A stretch of 38,264 nucleotides of DNA from Thermoplasmatota archaeon (GTDB taxonomy: Archaea; Thermoplasmatota; E2; DHVEG-1). Every line of letters starts with the position of its first letter. The stretch's first letter is position 1. The stretch spans positions 1 through 38,264 of the forward strand of contig JAFGDG010000139.1 of NCBI GenBank assembly GCA_016932245.1, in the 5' to 3' direction. The translations under genes were made by a program, and so were the position numbers. Under the pieces are notes generated by a model. That model was not told where the DNA came from. It was given only the letters and a program-made list of their open reading frames with translations, and ran no database searches. Below, in pieces: positions 6,655 through 13,762 of this stretch.

Positions 6655-7947
6655 ATGAAGGCAGAATTGTGGGATTCAACGAATGAATCGATGTCTATTG
6701 CCAAATTAAAAGAAGTGCAACTTACTCGTCTAAAAGACTTGGTTCATCGCGTCTATAGCACAAATAAATACTACAAAAAAACCTTTGACGCTGCTGGTCT
6801 TAAACCACGTGATATCAAGCACCTAAAAGATATCGAAAAACTACCGTTCTTAACCAAAAACGATCTACGTGAATACTACCCTTTTGGCCTAGTATGTACA
6901 GAAATGGATGATATCGTTGAGGTACATGCCTCTTCAGGAACTACGGGAAAATCAGTCGTCGGTCCCTACACCCCCAACGATGTTGAGTTGTGGGGGGAAG
7001 TCATGGCCCGATCACTTTGGGCAAATGGCTTGAGAAAACACGACAGAATGCAAAATTCATATGGCTACGGCCTGTTTACTGGGGCACACGGATTTGAAAA
7101 AGGGGCACAAAAAATTGGTGCAATGGTGATTACCATCAGTTCGGGAAACACCAAGCGTCAGATTGATGTCATGAAAGATTTTGGCAGTACTGCTCTTGCT
7201 GCAACGCCCTCGTACTCACTGTATATTGCTGAAGTCGCTGAGGAGCATGGACTTGATCCTCTGAATGATTTTAATCTCCGACTGGGGCTGTTTGGGGCAG
7301 AAGCATGGAGTGAAGAAATGAGAATTAACATTGAGAAGCGATGGGGGATTATTGCTCATGAGCATTACGGGTTAACCGAGATTATTGGCCCGGGAGTAGT
7401 TTCAGAATGCGAACACAAAAAGCTGCATGTGAATGCTGATCATTTTCTGCCGGAAATCATTGATCCAAAAACCGGTGAAACACTTGGACCAGGCGAAGAG
7501 GGAGAATTAGTATTTACTACCTTGACTAAAGAGGCATTTCCTGCTATTCGTTTTCGCACAAAAGATCTTGCCTCGCTCAGTAATGAAAAATGTTCGTGCG
7601 GTCGGACCTTACCCATCCAATCGAGGATTAAAGGTCGCAGTGACGATATGATGAAAGTAAAAGGGGTGATTGTCTTTCCTTCACAAATCGAAGCGGCGCT
7701 CATGCAAGTTGCCGGAGTCAGCGATAACTATCAGATTATCAAAACCAAAAAGGGTGATATCACCTCATTATCTGTTGAGTTTGAACCTACTGAAGAACGG
7801 TATAAACAGGGGCATCTTGACAATTTGGAAAAACAAGCTGAAGGGGAGATATATAGTATTCTCAATCTCCATGTACCAGTAAGGGCAATAGAGCCAAAAA
7901 GTATTCCTCGAAGCACTGGAAAAGCAAAGCGAGTTATTGAACGATAA
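6655..7947 (+). CDS. paaK: Phenylacetate-CoA ligase family enzyme
   Basis: An AMP-forming aryl/acyl-CoA ligase of the PaaK family, which activates phenylacetate or a related aryl acid with ATP and CoA. The 430-residue length is typical. The ATP-binding loop HASSGTTGKSV is at about residues 91-101, GLFGAEAWSEEMR and EHYGLTEIIGPG form the core adenylate site, and IKGRSDDMMKVKGVIVFPSQIE marks the hinge to the C-terminal subdomain. A C-S-C-G pair near residue 316 is common in this family. GGGAGGTCA precedes the ATG. In anaerobic archaea such enzymes process aryl acids from aromatic amino-acid fermentation, which fits the two GDH genes; the true substrate cannot be read from sequence. Confidence 0.93.
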   Translation: MKAELWDSTNESMSIAKLKEVQLTRLKDLVHRVYSTNKYYKKTFDAAGLKPRDIKHLKDIEKLPFLTKNDLREYYPFGLVCTEMDDIVEVHASSGTTGKSVVGPYTPNDVELWGEVMARSLWANGLRKHDRMQNSYGYGLFTGAHGFEKGAQKIGAMVITISSGNTKRQIDVMKDFGSTALAATPSYSLYIAEVAEEHGLDPLNDFNLRLGLFGAEAWSEEMRINIEKRWGIIAHEHYGLTEIIGPGVVSECEHKKLHVNADHFLPEIIDPKTGETLGPGEEGELVFTTLTKEAFPAIRFRTKDLASLSNEKCSCGRTLPIQSRIKGRSDDMMKVKGVIVFPSQIEAALMQVAGVSDNYQIIKTKKGDITSLSVEFEPTEERYKQGHLDNLEKQAEGEIYSILNLHVPVRAIEPKSIPRSTGKAKRVIER

Positions 7948-8046
7948 TAACGCCTGTGCAGACTAAAATTGATTTCACGAGGATACTATTAAAAATATGG
8001 TAAAATGTATTAAGCGTAATTTTATCACATCTACGGAGGCAATACG

Positions 8047-8727
8047 TTGAAGAAAGGAGATGTTATCTGGACTGTAGTTTTAATTGGGATTATAGCATTC
8101 TTATTATACCCGATTACCCACAAATTGTTTGTTACTTTTACAAATAATTATGCATATATAGCTGGATTTCTAAAGTTTGCCATATTAGCAACGATGGGGG
8201 ACCTTTTAGCATATAGAATAGTGACAAGTGAGTGGAAAATACGAAATGGATTTTTATTCAGAATGTTTATTTGGGGCTTCTTAGGAGCAGTAATTGTTTT
8301 AATCTTCGATATTTTTGGAGCAGGTGTAGCAGCTGCAATGGAGACGGGATCATTGCCTGGGGTGGGATATACTATAGCATTTGCGTTTTTTACCAGCACC
8401 ATAATGAATTTAGTTTTTGCACCAACTATGATGGGGTTCCACAGAATTACTGATACTTACGCTGATTTAAAATTTGTTGAAGGGCGAAAGAATTTAAAAT
8501 TAGATCAAGTCTTAAATGAAATAGACTGGAATAATTTTATTTCTTTTATTGTAATGAAAACAATTCCAGCATTTTGGATACCTGCCCATACAATAACTTT
8601 CTTATTGCCGTCGGAATATCGGGTGCTAATGGCTGCATTTTTATCAATTGCATTAGGTGCAATATTATCTTTTGCTAAAGCTAGAAACATTCAACAAAAA
8701 AATAGAGAAGCAAAACCTGCGCAGTAA
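8047..8727 (+). CDS. Mpv17/PMP22-like integral membrane protein
   Basis: A 226-residue protein with four or five hydrophobic segments (about 7-25, 38-56, 72-92, 107-125 and 192-212). The C-terminal part, FWIPAHTITFLLPSEYRV then LSIALGAILS, resembles the WP-x-x-Q-x-x-NF-x-x-VP-x-x-xR ending of the Mpv17/PMP22 family, best known from eukaryotic organelles and also found in some prokaryotes. It starts with TTG, supported by GGAGG about 7 nt upstream. Base composition is more AT-rich than its neighbours. It stands alone between paaK and the reverse-strand operon. Function is unknown; the family call is from motif resemblance only. Confidence 0.6.
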   Translation: MKKGDVIWTVVLIGIIAFLLYPITHKLFVTFTNNYAYIAGFLKFAILATMGDLLAYRIVTSEWKIRNGFLFRMFIWGFLGAVIVLIFDIFGAGVAAAMETGSLPGVGYTIAFAFFTSTIMNLVFAPTMMGFHRITDTYADLKFVEGRKNLKLDQVLNEIDWNNFISFIVMKTIPAFWIPAHTITFLLPSEYRVLMAAFLSIALGAILSFAKARNIQQKNREAKPAQ

Positions 8728-8791
8728 CATGAATAACAGTTGATGTGTTCCTTTATTTGTGATACTCATCGCAGGCCGTCTATCTAAGTAA

Positions 8792-8908
8792 TCACTTCTT
8801 TTTGTGCTTTAACTTGAACATATCTCTAAGAAGAAAATAGGTAAGTGCTAGTGTTGCAAGAATCAGCACAACAGCATCAATGATTAACAACATGGCAACG
8901 GCGTCCAT
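8792..8908 (-). CDS. Symporter-associated membrane microprotein (38 aa)
   Basis: A 38-residue protein with one long hydrophobic helix (about 5-28) and a basic tail ending in repeated lysines. Its ATG overlaps the stop of the symporter gene as TAATG, and GGAGG sits about 8 nt upstream within the last symporter codons, so it should be translated in fixed ratio with the transporter. This matches the known arrangement of small accessory proteins encoded after sodium/solute symporters. A longer frame upstream exists but lies inside the symporter gene. Expect a single-pass protein with the charged tail in the cytoplasm. Confidence 0.75.
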   Translation of the reverse strand: MDAVAMLLIIDAVVLILATLALTYFLLRDMFKLKHKKK

Positions 8909-10326
8909 TAGCCCATCCTCCGCATATGGATAATATTTACAATGACAAAGATAATTAAAGACATCATTAACCCAGGATACAGGGGTTCTAACCCATAGTA
9001 ATATTGTGGCCATCCCCAACTATCAAGGTTCATATAACCAGTAATAAGCCAAAAGAGCGAGGTACCTGCTCCTGCAATCATAGAGAGGACAGATGCCAAT
9101 GATGATTTTCTACCATTATAAAAAAATCCCACAAGGATAGGTACAAGCAAAGCAGCAATACCGATAGTACCTAGAGTATACCACATAGCAACAATGGAAT
9201 CAAAAAAGAGAGCGATGACTAGTGCGAATCCTGCAGTAATAACGATGCTGATTTTTGTCATCTTCATCTCTTGTTTCTCAGTGGAGTTTGGCCTGAAAAT
9301 ACCTTTATACAGATCATGAGAAATATTCATGGCACCAAGCAGAGTAAAAGAATCAACAGTACTCATCACAGTGGCAATAAGCCCTGTTAAAAATATTCCC
9401 AACAACACGGGGGGCAAAACAGAGCTAGCGATTGATAGATACGAGGTTGCCGCAGATTCAACAGAAAGCAAACCTGCATTGTAGGCAGCTGCTGCATACA
9501 TACCGGTGAAGGTTGTACAAATGTCAAAGAGCAACCAAAAGACAATAGCAATGAGGATACCTTTCCGGGGAATGCGATCATCTTTTGCCGCATAACACCG
9601 TTGGTAAAAACCAGGATCGACAAGTGTCCAAAAGGCAAGCAGCCCCCATACAAGAATCATTTGTGTGGTCCAGCCACCAGTAATGGTTAAATGGGTCGAA
9701 GGGAGATTTACCATAAGAAAATCTAAACCTCCGTATTTCTGAATGGTAAAGGGAATGATCAGCGCAACGCCTATCATCATAAAGAGAAATTGTAAGAAGT
9801 CAGTGTAGATATCAGCAAAAAATCCTCCGCGGATGGTATAAAAAATAATGAAAATAGTTCCAAAGAGAATACCTAACCATGCTTCACATCCAAAGAAAAT
9901 ACTAAAAATAATGCCCAGTGAAAAAATATAGGGAGCAGGAGTTACCATAATAAAATTGAAAATTGCTCCAACAAACCGTGATTTTTTATCATAGAATCGT
10001 TCAAGCTGATCAGGAATCGTATAGAGGTTTGACTTTCGTATTCTATTGGCAAGAAAGAGGGCAAAAAAAAGATATACCAAGTACCAGAAGAAGCCTTGGG
10101 TGAGCCAATTAACAAGTCCATAATTAAAGGAGAGCTCGCCAACACCCAATAGCCCGCCGTACCATGTAGAAACCAGGGTTGCAACAAAGATAGGTAGCGT
10201 AAGGCGACGGCCTGCTAAAAAATAATCGGTAATACCGTGTACTTTCTTTTTTACTACATAGCCTATGACAAAAAGTAAGACGAAGTAGAATCCAATAATC
10301 CCATAATCAATCAGCGATATCTCCAT
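8908..10326 (-). CDS. Sodium/solute symporter (SSS family)
   Basis: A 472-residue polytopic transporter with about 12-13 membrane helices. The N-terminal YFLAGRRLTLP followed by VSTWYGG and the IRGGFFADIYTDFLQ motif are typical of the SSS/PutP family, which imports solutes with Na+. GGGGGAG lies right before the ATG, 12 nt after the pyrophosphokinase stop, so it belongs to the thiamine-type operon. That context suggests thiamine, a precursor or a salvage product as substrate; SSS-type thiamine transporters have been proposed from comparative genomics. Other SSS substrates (pantothenate, proline, carboxylates) cannot be excluded from sequence. Confidence 0.93.
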   Translation of the reverse strand: MEISLIDYGIIGFYFVLLFVIGYVVKKKVHGITDYFLAGRRLTLPIFVATLVSTWYGGLLGVGELSFNYGLVNWLTQGFFWYLVYLFFALFLANRIRKSNLYTIPDQLERFYDKKSRFVGAIFNFIMVTPAPYIFSLGIIFSIFFGCEAWLGILFGTIFIIFYTIRGGFFADIYTDFLQFLFMMIGVALIIPFTIQKYGGLDFLMVNLPSTHLTITGGWTTQMILVWGLLAFWTLVDPGFYQRCYAAKDDRIPRKGILIAIVFWLLFDICTTFTGMYAAAAYNAGLLSVESAATSYLSIASSVLPPVLLGIFLTGLIATVMSTVDSFTLLGAMNISHDLYKGIFRPNSTEKQEMKMTKISIVITAGFALVIALFFDSIVAMWYTLGTIGIAALLVPILVGFFYNGRKSSLASVLSMIAGAGTSLFWLITGYMNLDSWGWPQYYYGLEPLYPGLMMSLIIFVIVNIIHMRRMG

Positions 10327-10338
10327 TTGCTCCCCCGC

Positions 10339-10974
10339 TCATTCCTTTCTTACTCGAATAACCAACAGTTTTCCTTTAGCTAGAGCAATGGTTGCAGTAT
10401 TTTGTAGTAAACGATTTGAAATACCAAACCATCCGACCGTGGTTTTTTTGTTGGTCACTGGCCATTTCATCCCTTTATAGGATAAACCTGCAACATCAGT
10501 TAACGGAACGACAGAAACAATGTCATTTTCTTTTCCTGTAATATCAACGGGTTTGTCGACCAATTCAATCGTATTGGTCTCATCAATAATCTGTGCCTTG
10601 ATTGCTGATGGCAATTTAGTAAGACAAAGCATGTTAGCTAGCGTGTGATCCATCCGGCACCCAAGGGCACCAAGTAATACAATTTCTTGTGGATTGAGGG
10701 ATTCGGCAAGAGATAAGGCCAATTCAACATCAGTTTTATCTGGATTAGTATCTTTAACGAGCGTGGTTTTCTTTTGTTCAATAAAGTAGGAGAGTACCTG
10801 TGCCGTTATGGAGTCAAAATCTCCAACAATATACTCTGGAATAACTCCCAATGCGTAGGCATGATTCGCACCGCCATCAGCACAAATAATCATGTCAACG
10901 TTACCCAATATTTTTTTGTGAAATGCATCATCCGTAATGGTTCCGTTAGCAATAATGGCTAGTTTCTTATGCAT
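10339..10974 (-). CDS. Thiamine pyrophosphokinase
   Basis: Transfers pyrophosphate from ATP to thiamine to make thiamine diphosphate. The 211-residue protein carries the family motifs in order: CADGGANH (31-38), VGDFDS (50-55), DKTDVELAL (79-87) and GALGCRMDH (102-110, normally with G in place of C). The C-terminal part has the beta-rich thiamine-binding region (VVPLTDVAGLSYKGMKWP). I chose the ATG at 10974 over the longer frame to 11121 because the extra residues lie inside the radical SAM gene and GGAGA precedes this ATG. The start overlaps the radical SAM stop by 8 nt. It is the metabolic anchor of the five-gene operon. Confidence 0.93.
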   Translation of the reverse strand: MHKKLAIIANGTITDDAFHKKILGNVDMIICADGGANHAYALGVIPEYIVGDFDSITAQVLSYFIEQKKTTLVKDTNPDKTDVELALSLAESLNPQEIVLLGALGCRMDHTLANMLCLTKLPSAIKAQIIDETNTIELVDKPVDITGKENDIVSVVPLTDVAGLSYKGMKWPVTNKKTTVGWFGISNRLLQNTATIALAKGKLLVIRVRKE

Positions 10975-12013
10975 ACTTCTGTCTCCAGGATTCTGACGTT
11001 CGAAAACATCGGGGATCCCTTCCATAAATACCTCTTCCAGCAGCATATGCTCGTGAGCGACACCCCCAACAGATACTAGAAAGGAGACAGGACGCACAAG
11101 ATGATGGCAATTTCGTACCATCTTTCATAGATTTCAGTATCAAATAATCCTTATGGCGGTCCACTATCTCCCGAAATGAATCATGGCCATGGATTGACGG
11201 AGCGGCAGGATCTCGAATCGTTGCACAGGGAGTAATGCCTCCATCACACAGCACTGCAACGGTTGCAGAACAGTAGTATTTATTTACACAGTTCATAGGA
11301 ACCTGATAAACACCATGCTGTTGCGCATAATAGTGGTATACCTTTGCTACTTCTTCCCTTGAGGGAATAAAGCGTTCAAGATCCATTGATGGACTTCCAG
11401 GGCGCAGATAGGTATGATAGATATTTAATGATGTTAACATGCCAAACTGTTTTTCGAAATACTCCATAGTTGCAATCATATCATCTGCTGTCTGTAAGCC
11501 GGTAAAAGTAACAGAATTAAGCAGTTGCGAGGCAGGGTATCCTAAGTCTAACACACGGCCGATAGCAGATAAAATAGTATAAAGATCATCAGTCGACCGA
11601 TGGGGGTGAAGCCTCTGATATATCTCAGGATTGACACTAGACACATGAACAGAAATCAATCCCGGATTGGCATAGGCCACTGCTTTCTCCGCAACAGAAG
11701 GATTAGCCAGTGGTAATCCACCGGTCCAGATATTGTTTCGAAATCCCAACTTGTGTGCTAGTGCCATATGGTCAAAAATAGATCCTCGGAGGAGCGGCTC
11801 TCCACCAAGCCATTCTATAGCACAAAAATCTAACTGTCTAGCATCGTGTAGAATTGCTGTAATCTGTTGATCGGAAAGTGTATTATGCTCCTGTTCAACA
11901 GCATTCATGTAACAATATACACAGTCCTGAAAACATTGATCGCCTACCTCGAGTTGCAAGGCGTAGAACCCGTCAGTTTCATATGCTTTTCGCAACCGTT
12001 GCTCATCTATCAT
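10967..12013 (-). CDS. Radical SAM/SPASM-domain protein
   Basis: A 348-residue radical SAM enzyme. The cluster motif CFQDCVYC gives C27, C31 and C34 (CX3CX2C), followed by the LGGEPLL strand. A C-terminal SPASM-like domain holds many cysteines: CVNKYYC, DGGITPCATIRD, then CASCLLSSICWGC and a last C near residue 336, enough for one or two auxiliary Fe-S clusters. SPASM proteins usually modify peptides or proteins, so the substrate is not obvious. It sits between a ThiR-like regulator (11-nt overlap) and thiamine pyrophosphokinase (8-nt overlap), implying a role in thiamine salvage or a product co-regulated with it. No precursor-peptide gene is visible nearby. Confidence 0.92.
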   Translation of the reverse strand: MIDEQRLRKAYETDGFYALQLEVGDQCFQDCVYCYMNAVEQEHNTLSDQQITAILHDARQLDFCAIEWLGGEPLLRGSIFDHMALAHKLGFRNNIWTGGLPLANPSVAEKAVAYANPGLISVHVSSVNPEIYQRLHPHRSTDDLYTILSAIGRVLDLGYPASQLLNSVTFTGLQTADDMIATMEYFEKQFGMLTSLNIYHTYLRPGSPSMDLERFIPSREEVAKVYHYYAQQHGVYQVPMNCVNKYYCSATVAVLCDGGITPCATIRDPAAPSIHGHDSFREIVDRHKDYLILKSMKDGTKLPSSCASCLLSSICWGCRSRAYAAGRGIYGRDPRCFRTSESWRQKYA

Positions 12014-12800
12014 TGGAGACCTCTTCTAAAAAAATCAGGAGTTTTTTTACCACATCTATTGCATCAGTTCCAAGGATATAGGTACACGGCTCAATACCAA
12101 AATCTCCTTTGTGCAAAAGGATATCAGCATGTTTGGTATCGTCAAGGAGTTTGAAATCTTGAGTAAGATAACTAGCTTGCAAACTGCTTTTAGTAACATT
12201 GGGGAAATGAGCAACATTCATGATGGCATGAACATCAAGGGTCTGCTGCAAATACAACAAAAGCGAAGAGAGATGCTGACTCGCCCCGAAGCGTATTCCA
12301 TTAAAACTGGATGCTTTTCCATCCACCACCACTAGACCATTTAGAAAAGAAGCAACATCTTCTGCGTTCTTTGCATCTTTTTTTGCCATGGCAATATTAA
12401 CTTTTACCTTTGGCAATAGCCGGCCAATCTCTTTTCCCCTTAAAAGGAAAAATGCCTTGGTCAGATTGTCGATTATTGTATCGGTTTCATCATAACTTAT
12501 TTCATTTTTTGTAGCGATATACCATTTACCCTGCGTGATTTTTTTAGAAAAAGAAACACTGGTATGAAAGGCAGGTGTCGAACCATCGATGATTATCTCA
12601 GCAATCGCCTGTGCCTGTCTCATAATGGAAGAAGGGATGGAAACAGCAGACGTACAATAATTGCTCACCATCGGTTGGGAAAGTTGGAGCAGGGAAGAAA
12701 TTTTTGATTGTTCCATATTTTTACGATATAAAATTTTTGCAATAGCTCTTTTTAGCAGTATTGAATTGTGTTCTGGAACGAAAAATGCTTCCTCCACCAT
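12003..12800 (-). CDS. ThiR-like regulator: HTH plus ThiN domain
   Basis: A 265-residue transcription factor. Residues about 15-48 form a helix-turn-helix (QSKISSLLQLSQPMVSNY recognition region). Residues about 115-262 match the ThiN (thiamine-phosphate synthase-like) fold: DVASFLNGLVVVDG, then FGASQHLSSLLL, NVAHF and the ending KGDFGIEPCTYILG. Archaeal HTH-ThiN proteins (ThiR) repress thiamine genes in response to thiamine phosphates. Some archaeal ThiN fusions are catalytic, but the N-terminal HTH and first-gene position favour a regulator. A TATA box (12830-12837) and a perfect inverted repeat (12809-12826) just upstream suggest autoregulation. The mRNA is probably leaderless or nearly so, since no Shine-Dalgarno is seen. 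Confidence 0.88.
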   Translation of the reverse strand: MVEEAFFVPEHNSILLKRAIAKILYRKNMEQSKISSLLQLSQPMVSNYCTSAVSIPSSIMRQAQAIAEIIIDGSTPAFHTSVSFSKKITQGKWYIATKNEISYDETDTIIDNLTKAFFLLRGKEIGRLLPKVKVNIAMAKKDAKNAEDVASFLNGLVVVDGKASSFNGIRFGASQHLSSLLLYLQQTLDVHAIMNVAHFPNVTKSSLQASYLTQDFKLLDDTKHADILLHKGDFGIEPCTYILGTDAIDVVKKLLIFLEEVSNDR

Positions 12801-12808
12801 ATTAACTG

Positions 12809-12826
12809 CTAATAGAAATATATTAG
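12809..12826. promoter_or_regulatory. Candidate ThiR operator palindrome
   Basis: CTAATA-GAAATA-TATTAG is a perfect 6-bp inverted repeat with a 6-bp spacer. It lies between the TATA box and the start codon of the ThiR-like gene, where a bound repressor would block polymerase. Confidence 0.45.
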
Positions 12827-12829
12827 TTG

Positions 12830-12837
12830 TTTATAAG
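12830..12837 (-). promoter_or_regulatory. TATA box of thiamine-type operon
   Basis: Reverse-strand CTTATAAA, about 33 nt from the ATG at 12800, so the leader is very short. A second TATA-like TTTATAC (12870-12876) points the other way to the GNAT gene. Confidence 0.5.
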
Positions 12838-12898
12838 ACTGTCGATTTGTGGCTGTAGACCGCTAACGCTTTATACTCCACTCCTCTGATATATTGCT

Positions 12899-13336
12899 GT
12901 GTATACAATTCGAACCTTTGAACCAACCGACATGTTTCCCGTAATTAAACTTGTTTCTGAAACCTTGCCGGAACGGTATAATCCTAGCATATTCAATTAT
13001 TTTTATGAGACGTTTCCTAAAGGATTTCTGGTTGCTGAGCAATATCACAAAATTGCTGGTGTTCTCGTCAGCGTTATGCTTAATGAGAATATCGCAAAGA
13101 TTCTTATGATTAGCGTTACTCCAGAACATCGTCGGAAAAAGATTGCAACACATTTACTTACTCAGCTAATGAAGAGATTAGCACAAAAAAATATCAAACA
13201 AGTGGAATTAGAAGTTCGTACAGATAACCAATCTGCCTTTAATTTTTATCAAAAACAGGGGTTTACTACACTGCGTCGATTAGAGCATTTTTATCAAAAT
13301 GGAGAGGATGCATATTCAATGCGCAAATCGCTTTAG
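12899..13336 (+). CDS. GNAT-family N-acetyltransferase (RimI-like)
   Basis: A 145-residue acetyltransferase using acetyl-CoA. The central ISVTPEHRRKKIATHLL supplies the acetyl-CoA pyrophosphate-binding loop (RRKKIA at the Q/R-x-x-G-x-G/A position, with K for the first G), followed by NQSAFNFYQKQGF, the usual NxxAxxFYxxxGF signature of RimI-type enzymes. It starts with GTG; a TATA-like TTTATAC about 26 nt upstream makes it a good candidate for a leaderless mRNA. The substrate (ribosomal protein or protein N-termini) is undetermined. It is divergent from the ThiR-like gene and converges on the UPF0058 gene with a 4-nt overlap. Confidence 0.88.
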   Translation: MYTIRTFEPTDMFPVIKLVSETLPERYNPSIFNYFYETFPKGFLVAEQYHKIAGVLVSVMLNENIAKILMISVTPEHRRKKIATHLLTQLMKRLAQKNIKQVELEVRTDNQSAFNFYQKQGFTTLRRLEHFYQNGEDAYSMRKSL

Positions 13337-13635
13337 GACCGTATGAGTTCTTTTTCTTTATTAGTCATAAATCGTTCAGACATTTGATCCAACCGATTCG
13401 AAATCTTATCTAATCCTGTACACTGGTTATTTGATAGGAGACAAGCAATTCCTCTGCTGAGGGTAAACACCGCAAGCTTATGTTCTCGCTTTGACTTATA
13501 TACTTGGTAGGGGGTAACATCGAGCCTTTGGTATGCCATAAACTCGCTCCCACCATTGTGTTCAACCATATCCTCCAGATGAGTCCTCAGTTGAAGTAAA
13601 AACGTGTGCAATTGAATAAGTTCGTCTTTCTGCAT
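13333..13635 (-). CDS. UPF0058 family protein
   Basis: A 100-residue, mostly helical archaeal protein of unknown function. The start QKDELIQLHTFLLQL and the internal YQVYKSKREHKLAVFTLSRGI match the UPF0058 pattern (KEELLxLHxLLxQ ... IHKSKxEHKxAIFxLxxEIA). I chose the ATG at 13635 over the GTG one codon earlier because GGTGG lies about 10 nt upstream. A TATA-like TTATATTTAAAA occurs about 70 nt upstream. It is likely monocistronic. Confidence 0.8.
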   Translation of the reverse strand: MQKDELIQLHTFLLQLRTHLEDMVEHNGGSEFMAYQRLDVTPYQVYKSKREHKLAVFTLSRGIACLLSNNQCTGLDKISNRLDQMSERFMTNKEKELIRS

Positions 13636-13739
13636 CACAATCTTCCACCATCAGAATATATGATGACATGCGGCGTCGACTTTTTATGTCTTTCTATGGG
13701 GGTTTTAAATATAACTCCCACGAACTAAGTTGTGTTTAT

Positions 13740-13746
13740 AAAAAAA
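13740..13746 (-). terminator. T-run terminator after dnaG
   Basis: Seven T on the reverse strand, about 17 nt past the dnaG stop, consistent with archaeal intrinsic termination. No hairpin is needed or seen. Confidence 0.4.
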
Positions 13747-13762
13747 GATAAAGGAAGGGGGA

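Noticed and set aside
8909-9019. N-terminal extension of the symporter microprotein to 75 residues
   Set aside because: The extension lies inside the last part of the symporter gene in another frame; the TAATG overlap with GGAGG gives the 38-residue form.
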